The translations under genes were made by a program, and so were the position numbers. The notes beneath the pieces are model-generated. The model was given only the letters and a program-made list of their open reading frames with translations. It did no database searches and had not been told where the DNA came from. From Tumebacillus sp. BK434 (GTDB lineage Bacteria > Bacillota > Bacilli > Tumebacillales > Tumebacillaceae): a DNA stretch of 64,000 bases. Where the stretch lies: the NCBI RefSeq assembly GCF_004340785.1, contig NZ_SLXS01000001.1, positions 868,001 to 932,000 on the forward strand. Reading direction: 5' to 3'. Positions 42,030 to 51,082 of the stretch are shown one piece after another (position 1 is the first letter of the stretch; every line of letters starts with the position of its first letter).

Positions 42030-42515
42030 TCAACCGTTTCTGCCCAATCCCTCCATCCGCTGCTGTTCTTCCGCCTTCACCTGCTCGACAAATCGGACGA
42101 TCCGCCAGTAGCCTGTGCGGATGCCAAACGCCGACAAAGGACGCCCCCAGCCGACCATCCCGTACCGGCGAGACAAGGCCCCGCCGATCTTGGCAAAGCG
42201 ATTAATGTGCGGCAGCGCTTCATTGAAAAAGAGCTGAGACGTGTCGACCTGCAGATGCTCCAGCAGCGTCACGACAGCCCGCTTGCTGCGCCTGGACTCC
42301 TTGCCGAGCCCGAGCGCATAGACCGGGTTGCCCCACTCGTCATGCCCTTTGAAAAAAAGCGTCCCGATCTGCCACGTTTCCACCTGATCATAATCGCCGA
42401 GCTGCAGCACTTCGCCCTTCTCCGGCACGCGGTCGTCCGGCAGCCGCCCGAGGTGGATCGCCGCCGCGACGACAGACGAGTGAGCACTGCCATAACAGTG
42501 ATAGATGACATGCAT
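42030..42515 (-). CDS. DUF3189 protein
   Basis: 161 residues. MHVIYHCYGSAHSSVVAAAIHLGRLP with LFFKGHDEWGNPVYALGLG is the pattern of DUF3189 proteins of spore-formers; function unknown. Last of a five-gene minus-strand run starting at 44716 (gaps of 3 bases or overlaps), which ends 78 bases before der. Confidence 0.8.
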   Translation of the reverse strand: MHVIYHCYGSAHSSVVAAAIHLGRLPDDRVPEKGEVLQLGDYDQVETWQIGTLFFKGHDEWGNPVYALGLGKESRRSKRAVVTLLEHLQVDTSQLFFNEALPHINRFAKIGGALSRRYGMVGWGRPLSAFGIRTGYWRIVRFVEQVKAEEQQRMEGLGRNG

Positions 42516-42518
42516 CGT

Positions 42519-42968
42519 CTACCCCTCCTGCCATTCGGACATCAAAACGGTCAAAAAAACGGCGTACTCCTGTACCGCCGCTTTGGCCAACAGCTGCCTG
42601 CTCTCCTCGCGCCGGCCTTTTCTGAGCAACTGCTCTCCCCGTTTCCAGCGGCGGCGCTGCGGCACCGGCACACTGCAAAACGTGAACGCCTCCTGCTGCT
42701 GCCGATAGAGATGCAAAAAATGGCGCCACGTCCGCACCACGATCGCTGCCATGCCGCCGAGCCCGCACCAGTACACCCGCTCCCCGCCGTCTTCACCGAG
42801 CAGACACACCGCGCCCGGCGCTCCTGCCTGGGGTACATGCCGGGCCAAAAAATCTGCGAGGTGCGCCCGATCGGGCAGTTCCTCCTGCGGCAACAGCTGC
42901 AGGCGAATCGCCGCCGTGAGCATGGCGGCGACCCCTTCGCCGTTGTCGTAGTAGACCCGATGTTTCAT
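42519..42968 (-). CDS. Divergent DUF3189-like protein
   Basis: 149 residues. MKHRVYYDNGEGVAAMLTAAIRLQLLP echoes the start of the next gene's product (HxIYHCYGSAHSSVVAAAIHLGRLP), so the two are probably tandem paralogues. The C-terminal half is Arg/Gln-rich. Its ATG overlaps the stop of the preceding small gene. Function unknown. Confidence 0.65.
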   Translation of the reverse strand: MKHRVYYDNGEGVAAMLTAAIRLQLLPQEELPDRAHLADFLARHVPQAGAPGAVCLLGEDGGERVYWCGLGGMAAIVVRTWRHFLHLYRQQQEAFTFCSVPVPQRRRWKRGEQLLRKGRREESRQLLAKAAVQEYAVFLTVLMSEWQEG

Positions 42969-43156
42969 CAGTGCTTCACCAGGATCATCGTGCCGGGCCG
43001 AATCTCGTGCGCCATGGCATCGAGGATCTTCTCCAGATACAGCGCAGTCTTTTGCAGCTCCTCGTCATTCGGACAATAAAAAATCGGCCCGGAGCCGCCG
43101 ACGCTCTCCTTTTGCGTCGTGCAGACGGCGAGGATGAAATTGTTCACGGTCGACAT
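42968..43156 (-). CDS. Small YIEGIA-associated protein (capping-complex-type subunit)
   Basis: 62 residues: ILAVCTTQKESVGGSGPIFYCPNDEELQKTALYLEKILDAMAHE. This is the small partner always found next to YIEGIA-domain genes in spore-formers. Lies 23 bases after that gene and overlaps the next, so co-translated. Mechanism unknown. Confidence 0.8.
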   Translation of the reverse strand: MSTVNNFILAVCTTQKESVGGSGPIFYCPNDEELQKTALYLEKILDAMAHEIRPGTMILVKH

Positions 43157-43179
43157 GGGAGCCTGTGCCTCCTTTCAGA

Positions 43180-44070
43180 TTACAGCTGGCGGTCCGGCTT
43201 CACTTCCGCCTTCAGCGGTTTGCGGTACGAATTCTCCAGCACCGGTACCCGCTCAATGATCTCGCGCGCCTTCTTCGCATCGCGGTCCATCGGGAGCAGG
43301 AACAGGGCCAGCCGACCCGTTTTGAGATCCCGCTTCGACAGCGGCACGAGCGACGGTTCCCCCGAGTCGCGGTAGACGCCGAGGATCGTCGAGACGTCGT
43401 GCAGAATCGCCTGCCGCTGCCCTTGGTTGCCGAGCGACACGTTGCCGTTGGCATTTTTCGGTTCAAGAATAAATCCCATCCCGTTTTGCAGGATCCGCTC
43501 CTGCGTGTCCTTGAGGCCCGTGTTGTAGATCAGCACATCATCGACAAACAGATTCGGCCCGTCAAACGTCACCTTCGCCTCCTTGATGTTCACGATCGAG
43601 GCGAGCGCCTTGCCCGACATGAACCACGACGAGAACCAGATGCAGATCAAACCGACGACGATGCCGCCCCACCAGTGAAAAAAGTACGTGGTCAGCGCGG
43701 CAAAAAACGAGGTGGCGATCACGAGGTAATTGCGCCCTTCAAACGCCATCGCAATCCCTTCGATATACGTGGTGCCGCGCGGCACCAGCTCCAACTCGTC
43801 GACGTTGGTCAGCATCTGGCGTTCCATGTTGCGCACATCGCGGAACTGCTGGGCGGCGAGCGTCAGAAACGTCACGGCGGTATAGTCCCGCTTCAACAGC
43901 GTCGCGACGAGCACGGCCCCGAGGCCCGAAGCGATCACGCCAAGCGCGAGGTGAATGATGATGCCGTGCGGGTACGTCGGGTATTGCCGATAATCGGTCT
44001 TGAGCAGATTCATGCGGCAGGCAATTCCGCTCAGAGCGCCGACGAGGATGATCAGCGTATACTCATGCAT
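43180..44070 (-). CDS. YIEGIA-domain membrane protein, sporulation-linked
   Basis: 296 residues. The name-giving motif TTYIEGIAMAFEGRNYLV is at about 99-116. At least three membrane helices (residues about 5-20, 34-60, 117-150) and a soluble C-terminal half. Known only from endospore-formers; the Bacillus relative next to der (yphB, as I recall) affects the spore envelope. Its start overlaps the stop of the upstream membrane gene. Confidence 0.85.
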   Translation of the reverse strand: MHEYTLIILVGALSGIACRMNLLKTDYRQYPTYPHGIIIHLALGVIASGLGAVLVATLLKRDYTAVTFLTLAAQQFRDVRNMERQMLTNVDELELVPRGTTYIEGIAMAFEGRNYLVIATSFFAALTTYFFHWWGGIVVGLICIWFSSWFMSGKALASIVNIKEAKVTFDGPNLFVDDVLIYNTGLKDTQERILQNGMGFILEPKNANGNVSLGNQGQRQAILHDVSTILGVYRDSGEPSLVPLSKRDLKTGRLALFLLPMDRDAKKAREIIERVPVLENSYRKPLKAEVKPDRQL

Positions 44071-44716
44071 GTTCCGGGCCTCCTTCCGAGCGTCGTTCGC
44101 GCCAGCCCTTGACCAGACCGATCACAAAGTTGGCGCCCTTGTGATACAGCCCGTGGACGGCCAGCACGCCGGCGCCGGTCAACGCCAGCATATCGCGGAC
44201 TTCGCCGCCGCCAAACACCGTGCCCTGCAGCTCAAAGGCGCGGTGCAAAAACGGGTCGACGCTGGCGGCGGCCATCAGGCCGACCCAGGCGATCGACAGC
44301 GCGACAAACGGCCGTTTCACGCTGAGCACCGAGATGATCAGCGCCGTCAACGGATAGAGCACATCGGCGTCCAAAATAAAAAAGGCGGGATCGAGCGGCA
44401 CCAGTGTCATCAGCACGAGCAGCGCCACCGCGACGGTCAGCACGCCGAGCAGGTATTGCAGGCGGTGCTGCCACGACTTGAACAGCGTCAGCGACCAGAG
44501 CGTCAGCACCAGCGGGAACAAGAGGCCCCCGACATTCCAGCGCGACGCCAGCGGGCCGTCAAACGTCATGCCTGAAGCGAACACGTACAAGACCAGCCCG
44601 CAGACGGCCAGTTTCGGCGACAGGCGACCGTCGCGAAGCGTCTTCTCCCCCCATCCGGTCATACAGAGGATCACAAATACGATCAAAGTGATGTTGGAAA
44701 CAACGCCCGGATTCAC
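44063..44716 (-). CDS. Polytopic membrane protein of the YIEGIA operon (YphA-like)
   Basis: 217 residues with about six membrane helices and a basic tail (GWRERRSEGGPEHA). GTG at 44716 follows GGGGGG. It heads the five-gene operon, where Bacillus has the hypothetical membrane gene yphA. Function unknown. Confidence 0.65.
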   Translation of the reverse strand: MNPGVVSNITLIVFVILCMTGWGEKTLRDGRLSPKLAVCGLVLYVFASGMTFDGPLASRWNVGGLLFPLVLTLWSLTLFKSWQHRLQYLLGVLTVAVALLVLMTLVPLDPAFFILDADVLYPLTALIISVLSVKRPFVALSIAWVGLMAAASVDPFLHRAFELQGTVFGGGEVRDMLALTGAGVLAVHGLYHKGANFVIGLVKGWRERRSEGGPEHA

Positions 44717-45041
44717 CAAAAGCCCCCCTTTCCAGGCACAAAACAGGCAAAACGATCAGTATGCTGTCAGTTTTACCGATCCTTGGTGGGGGTATACGTT
44801 TGCAAGAAATGCCAAAAAAGCCCTATACCTTTGGGCGGCACAGGACTTTGATCGGGGAAGATCTATATGCAGCTTCGACGACCAGGGGCAATACCGGTCC
44901 GAAGCAAACCTAACGTCGAATTTTGTAGAAAATTGACGAATCACCAGACAGCGACAATTGGTAATATACCACGCATAAATCCCATCCGCAAGTCCTATTT
45001 TTCGCTATAATAGACTCAACACGAAAGGTGGGAACAATCAG
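44717..45041. promoter_or_regulatory. Divergent promoter region of YIEGIA operon and HAD gene
   Basis: Contains TATAAT at 45006-45011 with a TTTTTCGC-type -35 for the HAD gene. No gene. Confidence 0.5.
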
Positions 45042-45701
45042 ATGATTCGCGGCATTCTCTTCGACCTCGACGAAACACTCCTCGACCGCTCAGCTTCGCT
45101 GAAACGCTTCCTCCAAGACCAATATGCCCGCTATCGCCCGTATTTCCAGGCGATCCCCTATCGCCAATTCGAAGCGCGCTTCCTCGAACTTGATGAGCGC
45201 GGATATGTCCATAAAAGCGTCGTCTACAGCCAGCTCATCGCCGAGTGGAGCGTTAAAGGTCTGACCTCTGATCAGCTCCTTCACGACTACCGCATCGGCT
45301 TTGCCAAGCACTCGACCGCTTTTCCTGACCTGCACGAACTCCTAACGAACCTCCGGGCCAACAACTACAAGCTCGGCATCGTCACCAACGGCGAGACCCT
45401 GTTCCAGCAGCAGAATATCGAAGCCCTCGGGCTCCCCAGACTGGTCGACACGATCCTCATCTCAGAGCACGAGCAGCTCCGCAAGCCCGATCCAGCCATC
45501 TTTTACCGCGCTGCCCAGCGCCTTGGGCTGTCCCCAAAAGAATGTCTATTCGTAGGCGACCATCCCAGCAATGACATCGCAGGTGCCAGAAACGCGGGCA
45601 TGAGCACAGCCTGGTTCTCAAACGGCATTTCCTGGCCGGAGAATCTTCCCCCTGCCGACCTCAACATCCAGCAACTGCGCGAACTTCAACATCATCTCTA
45701 A
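45042..45701 (+). CDS. HAD-superfamily hydrolase (subfamily IA, YjjG-like)
   Basis: 219 residues. Motif I GILFDLDETLLDRS, motif II IVTNG, the motif III lysine in LRKPDPAIF, and motif IV VGDHPSNDIAGA are all present. A C1 cap domain lies at about 16-90. A phosphatase of small phosphorylated metabolites, for example nucleotides; substrate unknown. AAAGGTGG precedes the ATG. Confidence 0.92.
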   Translation: MIRGILFDLDETLLDRSASLKRFLQDQYARYRPYFQAIPYRQFEARFLELDERGYVHKSVVYSQLIAEWSVKGLTSDQLLHDYRIGFAKHSTAFPDLHELLTNLRANNYKLGIVTNGETLFQQQNIEALGLPRLVDTILISEHEQLRKPDPAIFYRAAQRLGLSPKECLFVGDHPSNDIAGARNAGMSTAWFSNGISWPENLPPADLNIQQLRELQHHL

Positions 45702-45742
45702 AAACAGCGCCTGCAGCCACCCAATGGCCACAGGCGCTTTAC
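45702..45742 (+). terminator. HAD gene terminator
   Basis: AGCGCCTG / CAGGCGCT with a weak TTTACC tail. Confidence 0.65.
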
Positions 45743-45916
45743 CATCCTTAAAATCAAGCCTCCGACTTCCTCCGGGGAGGGCGGGATATGCGGAGTGGTG
45801 AAATTGAAATCTTATACCCTTCCTCTAAAACGGTTTTACTCAATCAAAGGGTTCAGATTTCACCGTGAACCCGGAGCATGTCCCGCCCGGACCGCACCAC
45901 CCGAGCCCATCAGACG

Positions 45917-46624
45917 TCAGCTCTTGTCCTCATTAGGTTTTGCCGTGCTGTCCAAAACAACGCCGCTGCGCGTGGCATCAACCCACTCCTGATAGCTCGC
46001 CAACAATCCGTTCTTATGAATCTCGTAGATCCGCCGCAGCTCCTTCACCGGCTCCGGATTGTCATCCACACGCAAATCAATATAAGGAAAATCTTCCGTA
46101 TCCACCACCAAAAGCGCAGCCGACTGTTTCCCCCGCTTGTCCCCGCCCGCATACTGACCAGCTTCCAGCGCTTTCAGCAAACGTTCCGCGAAAGGAGCAT
46201 TTGAACCGCTGAACGCCGCAGCCGTCGCATGGACAACGGCCGCACCGGTCAACAAGTTACCCTGCACCGCGAAGTTCTCATGAACCACGTGCGCCTTCCC
46301 GTCATTCACTTCAGCACCCGTCCACGCCGCACTCCGCCCGTAGCGGTCGACGATGCCGAGTTGTCGGTACTCCCGACCCGGATCATGCTGCAGCAGCTCC
46401 TGCAGCGTCTCTTCCGCCGACAGCCCGTGCTCCAACAGCCGCAGTCCTTTGGGCCCCAATGCCGGATTCACCCTCGCCTGCGTCGCCACCGCGCCCACAC
46501 CGGGCTTCGCAAACGGGCACAGCGACCCGACCGCCAGCGCCTTCGTGGTCACCGCGATGCCAAAACGCCCCGTCTCCGGGTCGCGGGCCACGATCGAAAA
46601 CGTGTTCAGTTCGATCTCCGCCAT
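45917..46624 (-). CDS. DUF1028 protein, paralogue 2 (short form)
   Basis: 235 residues. LNTFSIVARDPETGRFGIAVTTKALAVGSLCPFAKPGVGAVATQA is the same core as the protein at 32683, with QLGIVDRYGRSAAWTG, QGNLLTG and YAGGDKRGKQSAAL. It lacks most of the long C-terminal tail of paralogue 1. Begins 24 bases after fni and is probably the last gene of the rpsA-fni unit. Confidence 0.9.
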   Translation of the reverse strand: MAEIELNTFSIVARDPETGRFGIAVTTKALAVGSLCPFAKPGVGAVATQARVNPALGPKGLRLLEHGLSAEETLQELLQHDPGREYRQLGIVDRYGRSAAWTGAEVNDGKAHVVHENFAVQGNLLTGAAVVHATAAAFSGSNAPFAERLLKALEAGQYAGGDKRGKQSAALLVVDTEDFPYIDLRVDDNPEPVKELRRIYEIHKNGLLASYQEWVDATRSGVVLDSTAKPNEDKS

Positions 46625-46648
46625 ACTCGCATACCCCTTTCCCGAAAC

Positions 46649-47704
46649 TTACAGTCCGCGTCTTGCGAGCGGCTCCAACGCCACCCCGCGCAGGCGGCAC
46701 CATTCTGCCGTCTCCCCGCGCACGATCAACGGCCGCTCCGCCAGCTCCAGCACGCTCTTGCAGCCTTGCAGCGTCACGATCGCCCGCAGTTCGCTGTGCA
46801 GATGTTCCACCAGCTCCACCGCCTGCTCCACGCCCTGCTCCATCAGCGGACGCAAGACAGCACCGGCCAGTCCTACCGCCTTCGCCCCCAGCGCGAGACA
46901 CTTCGCCGCATCATGCGCACTCAGCACCCCGCCCGAGCCGATCAGGTCGAACCTATGTACAAACTCTTGCGCTTCCAACAGCGACACCGCCGTCGTCTGC
47001 CCCCAGCTCTCCAGGTGCTGAAACTGCAGACCGCTCCGCCGCTGATTCTCAATCGCAACAAAATTCGTGCCGCCCCGTCCGGCCACATCGACCGCCTGCA
47101 CCCCAATCTCGGCCAGCAGCCGGAACGTTTCCAAACTCATCCCGTTGCCGACTTCTTTGACGATCACCGGCACACTGACGCCTTCTACCACCTGCCGGAT
47201 CTTGTCCACCAGCCCGGAAAAGCTGCGGTCCCCTTCTGGCATCGTCAGCTCTTGCGCTGCATTCAGATGCAAATGAAGCAGATCGGCCCCGATCATCTCC
47301 ACCGCTCGCTTCGCGTCCTCTACGGTTGCCCCTGCTCCCAAGTTGCCAATGATGACCCCGTCCGGATTCACGTCACGCACGATGCGGTACGTCGACACCA
47401 GAGCCGGGTCCTTCAGCGCGGCGCGCTGCGAGCCGACCGCCATCGCAATCCCCGTCCGCTTGGCCAATTCGGCCAGTTTCCCGTTGATCGCTTCCGTCGG
47501 CCCCGCACCGCCGGTCATCGCATTAAGCAAAATCGGCGAACTGAGATCCAGTCCGCCGATGGAAGTTGCAAGGGATATATCCGCAAGGTCGCTCTCGGGC
47601 AAGGCGCGGTGCACAAAACTCAGATCGGAAAAGCCCGTGCTTCCCGTTATCGGCAGTTCCAGTGCATACCGCACATGATCCAACTTGCGCTGTTCAATCG
47701 ACAC
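46649..47704 (-). CDS. fni: Type 2 isopentenyl-diphosphate delta-isomerase
   Basis: 351 residues, FMN-dependent TIM barrel. RKLDHVRYAL, SPILLNAMTGGA, LLHLHLNAAQELTMPEGDRSF, VKEVGNGMS and DVAGRGGTNFVAIE match IDI-2. Interconverts IPP and DMAPP, feeding among others the HepS/HepT chain. GTG start with GAGGGAAAGCTT. Next to rpsA as in B. subtilis. Confidence 0.95.
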   Translation of the reverse strand: MSIEQRKLDHVRYALELPITGSTGFSDLSFVHRALPESDLADISLATSIGGLDLSSPILLNAMTGGAGPTEAINGKLAELAKRTGIAMAVGSQRAALKDPALVSTYRIVRDVNPDGVIIGNLGAGATVEDAKRAVEMIGADLLHLHLNAAQELTMPEGDRSFSGLVDKIRQVVEGVSVPVIVKEVGNGMSLETFRLLAEIGVQAVDVAGRGGTNFVAIENQRRSGLQFQHLESWGQTTAVSLLEAQEFVHRFDLIGSGGVLSAHDAAKCLALGAKAVGLAGAVLRPLMEQGVEQAVELVEHLHSELRAIVTLQGCKSVLELAERPLIVRGETAEWCRLRGVALEPLARRGL

Positions 47705-47728
47705 AAGCTTTCCCTCGCTTACAAAAGA

Positions 47729-48880
47729 TTATTTTTTGAACAGGTCGCCAAACACATCGCCCAGCGTCCCCAGGCCGCCCTGATCGTTGTTCATGTTGTT
47801 TTCTTTCACATAGGTCTCCACTTCGCGGCGGCCACGGTCACCTTCCACCTCGCGGATCGACAGTGAGATGCGCTGATCCGCCTCGCTCACGTCGAGCACC
47901 TTCACCTTCACTTCCTGGCCGACTTCCAGCACTTCATCGGCCGTCGCCACATGACGGTTGGCGACCTGCGAGATGTGCACCAGACCTTCCACGCCCGGGA
48001 GCAGCTCGACAAACGCGCCGAAGGAGACCAGACGTTTCACCGTGCCGGTCGCGATGTCGCCGACTTGGAACTTCGATTCCACGCCGCTCCACGGACCCGG
48101 CGATGCCGCCTTGATCGACAGCGATACGCGGCCGGCAGCCGGGTCGACCTTCAGCACTTTCACCTGCACCGTGTCGCCTTCCTTCACAACGTCGGCAGGC
48201 GTTTCCACGCGGTGATGCGCCATCTCGGAAATGTGGACCAGACCGTCCACGCCGCCAAGATCGACAAACGCGCCAAACGACGTGATGCGCTGCACCGTGC
48301 CGGTCAGCGTCTGGCCCGGCTGGATCTCATGCAGGCGGCCTTCCTTCTGTTGCTCCGCTTCCTGATCCAGCACCGCCTTCTGCGACAGGATCACCTTGCC
48401 TTCTTCGCGGTCGAACTCGACGATCTTCACGCGCAACGTGCGGCCTTTGTAGTCGGAGAAATCCTCCACAAAATGACGCTCGACCAGAGAAGCCGGAATA
48501 AAGCCGCGCACGCCGACATTGACGACGAGGCCGCCTTTGACAACATCGAGCACTTTCACTTCAAACACATCGCCGCTGTTGAACTTTTGCTCCAGATCAT
48601 CCCAGGCGCTAACCGCATCGGCCGCTTTTTTGGAAAGAATGATCTTGCCTTCCTCATCGTTGATGCGCAGGACTTTCACCTCAACTTCGTCGCCGACTTG
48701 CACAACGTCGCCGACATTTTCCACGCGCACCGGCGCGAGTTCGCCAATCGGAATCACACCGTCGTATTTGAACCCCACATCTACAAGCGCCTGACCATCT
48801 TCGATCTTTGCGATCCGGCCCTTCACCACGTCACCTTTTTGAAATGTGACGAGATCAAGCTCTTTCATGTCTTCTACCAT
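47729..48880 (-). CDS. rpsA: 30S ribosomal protein S1 homologue (four S1 domains)
   Basis: 383 residues from the ATG at 48880 (TAGGAGGTAATTCC upstream). Four S1 RNA-binding repeats at about 13-82, 99-165, 186-254 and 271-340, each with a GxVxxITxFGAFVDL-type centre; the third and fourth are most alike (GTVQRITSFGAFVDLGGVDGLVHIS, GTVKRLVSFGAFVELLPGVEGLVHIS). Firmicute S1/YpfD form, shorter than the six-domain E. coli S1. Confidence 0.95.
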   Translation of the reverse strand: MVEDMKELDLVTFQKGDVVKGRIAKIEDGQALVDVGFKYDGVIPIGELAPVRVENVGDVVQVGDEVEVKVLRINDEEGKIILSKKAADAVSAWDDLEQKFNSGDVFEVKVLDVVKGGLVVNVGVRGFIPASLVERHFVEDFSDYKGRTLRVKIVEFDREEGKVILSQKAVLDQEAEQQKEGRLHEIQPGQTLTGTVQRITSFGAFVDLGGVDGLVHISEMAHHRVETPADVVKEGDTVQVKVLKVDPAAGRVSLSIKAASPGPWSGVESKFQVGDIATGTVKRLVSFGAFVELLPGVEGLVHISQVANRHVATADEVLEVGQEVKVKVLDVSEADQRISLSIREVEGDRGRREVETYVKENNMNNDQGGLGTLGDVFGDLFKK

Positions 48881-49090
48881 GGAATTACCTCCTATTCGCC
48901 TAGCGCCTTGAACAAACAAACGCTTTGAATCGTTGATTTATAGGGACGGTATTTATGAGACTCGGACGACTCCCATGATTACCTATTCCTCTCCGGTAAA
49001 AGGACAGCTCCAGATAAAATGAGTATGAGAACGTTTGGTAACATCAACTAGTATGATACGACGGCAGCCTTTCCATACGAACCGGCGCTG

Positions 49091-49681
49091 CTAGCGGTGT
49101 TGCTGCAGAAGCAGGCGGATGTCTTCCATGATCCGCTCCGTCGCTTTGTCGATCAGTTCGCTGTTCGTCTTCTGTCCTCGAAATTCCGACAGATCGACCG
49201 GCTTGCCGTAGACGACCTTGAGCGGATGAAACAGGCGGTACGGTCCGATGATCGCGGCGGGAACGACTTCTGCGCCCGACCGCAGCGCAAGCATCGCAGC
49301 ACCGCCCTGCCCTTTGCCAACCTCGCCCGACTGCGAGCGGGTGCCTTCCGGAAACAGGCACAGCGCTTTGCCCGCCGCGAGAATCTCCAGCGACGCGCGG
49401 ATCGCGCCGCGGTCCCCGGCGCCCCGCTTGACGGGAAACGCGCCGACATTGCGGATCACCGTGCCGACCACCGGAATCTTGAACAGCGAGTCTTTCGCCA
49501 TGAAGGCCAATGGACGCTCCATCGCGGAACCGACGACCGGCGGATCGAAGTTGGAAATGTGATTGGCACAGACGATGAGCCCGCCCGTGGGCGGAATGTT
49601 CTCCCTGCCGCTCACCTGCCATCTATAAAAGACGCGGAACAATCCGCGAAATAGCGCCCGGAGTAAGCGATACAACACCAT
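49091..49681 (-). CDS. plsC: 1-acyl-sn-glycerol-3-phosphate acyltransferase (PlsC)
   Basis: 196 residues. HxxxxD motif in CANHISNFDPP, then FPEGTRS and VVPAAI, the acyltransferase blocks I, III and IV. Makes phosphatidic acid after PlsY. Starts 12 bases after cmk, an arrangement common in Bacillales. Short relative to E. coli PlsC but normal for this group. Confidence 0.93.
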   Translation of the reverse strand: MVLYRLLRALFRGLFRVFYRWQVSGRENIPPTGGLIVCANHISNFDPPVVGSAMERPLAFMAKDSLFKIPVVGTVIRNVGAFPVKRGAGDRGAIRASLEILAAGKALCLFPEGTRSQSGEVGKGQGGAAMLALRSGAEVVPAAIIGPYRLFHPLKVVYGKPVDLSEFRGQKTNSELIDKATERIMEDIRLLLQQHR

Positions 49682-49693
49682 AGTATACGCCCC

Positions 49694-50374
49694 CTAGAAT
49701 TTCTGTGCGTCTGCGGAGTTGCAGATCTCCAAGATCTTGGCGATGACCTGTTCGATCGACAGACCGGTCGTATCCAAAACCACCGCATCCTCCGCCATCT
49801 TCATCGGGGAATGCTCGCGGCCGCTGTCGAGACGGTCACGGCGCTCAATATCTGCTTTCAGCTGTTCGAAGTCGAGGGTCTGGCCTTTGGCGACCAGCTC
49901 GTTGTAGCGGCGCTGCGCCCGTTCTTCGACCGATGCGGTCAGCCAGATCTTGACGTCTGCATCGGGCAGCACGACGGTGCCGATGTCCCGTCCATCCATC
50001 AAAACGCCGGTCTCCGCCGCGATGTTCTGCTGCAGCTTGACCATCGCCTCGCGAACGCCTGCCACGGCCGAGACGGCCGAGACGTTGCCTGTGACTTCCG
50101 GCGTGCGGATCGCTTCGGTGATCTCCGCGCCGTCGAGGAAGACATCTTGTCCTTCCGGCGTGAGTTGAAAGCCGATCTGCACACGGTTTGAAAGCTCTGT
50201 CAAGGCTGCTTCGTCTGTAGGGTCGATCTTCTCTTGCAAGGCTTTCCACGTGATGGCGCGGTACATCGCTCCGGTGTCCACATACGTCAGGCCAAGCGCC
50301 TTCGCCGCCTGCTTCGCCACCGTGCTTTTCCCGGCGCCTGCCGGGCCGTCAAGAGCCACGCGTAATGGTTTCAT
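49694..50374 (-). CDS. cmk: Cytidylate kinase
   Basis: 226 residues. ALDGPAGAGKSTVAKQAAKAL (P-loop), TYVDTGAMYRAITW, MDGRDIGTVVLPDADVKIWLTASVEERAQRR are diagnostic. Phosphorylates CMP/dCMP. First of the cmk-plsC pair. Confidence 0.97.
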   Translation of the reverse strand: MKPLRVALDGPAGAGKSTVAKQAAKALGLTYVDTGAMYRAITWKALQEKIDPTDEAALTELSNRVQIGFQLTPEGQDVFLDGAEITEAIRTPEVTGNVSAVSAVAGVREAMVKLQQNIAAETGVLMDGRDIGTVVLPDADVKIWLTASVEERAQRRYNELVAKGQTLDFEQLKADIERRDRLDSGREHSPMKMAEDAVVLDTTGLSIEQVIAKILEICNSADAQKF

Positions 50375-50403
50375 AACAGTTAACTATGCCTCCTGATGAA
50401 CAC

Positions 50404-50426
50404 AAAAAGCAGGCTTCGCCCGCTTC
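50404..50426 (-). terminator. Terminator after the 176-aa membrane gene
   Basis: AGCGGGC-GAA-GCCTGCT with TTTTG on the minus strand. Confidence 0.75.
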
Positions 50427-50517
50427 TCATGCGCGACTTTTCAATTGTCAATCTTATCAATATTGATAGTAACATATCGGCCGCAGCAGGTGCAACAAAA
50501 GGAAAGTCTGTTCAAAC

Positions 50518-51048
50518 TTACTTCATAAAGTGGACCGGACCCACTTCTGCCAGCTGCCCTTCCATCGCCTCGACGAGCATGCCGGGCACCGGATAGGAAA
50601 TCTCCGGATTGTCGTGATCGACTTCAAAGCGGTACACACCCGGCAGCTCGGACGTGTCCACCGTCACCACGTCCCCTTGCTTGACGGAGACGGTCGCTTC
50701 TGCGTTATGAAAGTTTCCGGCCGGAACGCCGTTGACCTCAACCCAGACTTTGGCGAGCGACCCTTTCGGCTCGATCGCTCGGATCGTCAGCTTCGCATTC
50801 GATTTCTCGGTCGCCGCCGCCGGCATCACGCCTGCGGAACGCTGCCCTTCCATCCGGTCGGTGGCGGACAAAAACTGCCGCCCCTGCGGTGTGGAGAGAG
50901 CCAGCTGCCCGATCAGGATCAATGCAAAGCCGATCAGGATCAGTCTGAACAGCGGTTTTTCCAGTCGTTCGTAAGCGCGCAAAAAGCGCTCTTCATACGT
51001 TTGCTGGCGTCTTTGTTCCAACTTGTACCACCCCCAGATACGTTTCAT
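50518..51048 (-). CDS. Single-pass membrane protein between PilZ gene and cmk
   Basis: About 176 residues (ATG at 51048; TTG at 51057 also open). Charged N-terminus, one membrane helix (about 34-52: LFRLILIGFALILIGQLAL), then an outside domain ending in a beta-like region (VTVDTSELPGVYRFEVDHDNPEISYPVPG). In Bacillus the tiny ypfB sits here; this protein is much longer, and homology is only positional. Function unknown. Confidence 0.65.
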   Translation of the reverse strand: MKRIWGWYKLEQRRQQTYEERFLRAYERLEKPLFRLILIGFALILIGQLALSTPQGRQFLSATDRMEGQRSAGVMPAAATEKSNAKLTIRAIEPKGSLAKVWVEVNGVPAGNFHNAEATVSVKQGDVVTVDTSELPGVYRFEVDHDNPEISYPVPGMLVEAMEGQLAEVGPVHFMK

Positions 51049-51082
51049 CCTATGCAAGTCCTGGGGATTTCATACTTCAGGC

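Noticed and set aside
46229-47866. 545-codon plus-strand frame over fni and DUF1028
   Set aside because: Arginine/proline/histidine-rich shadow of three minus-strand genes.
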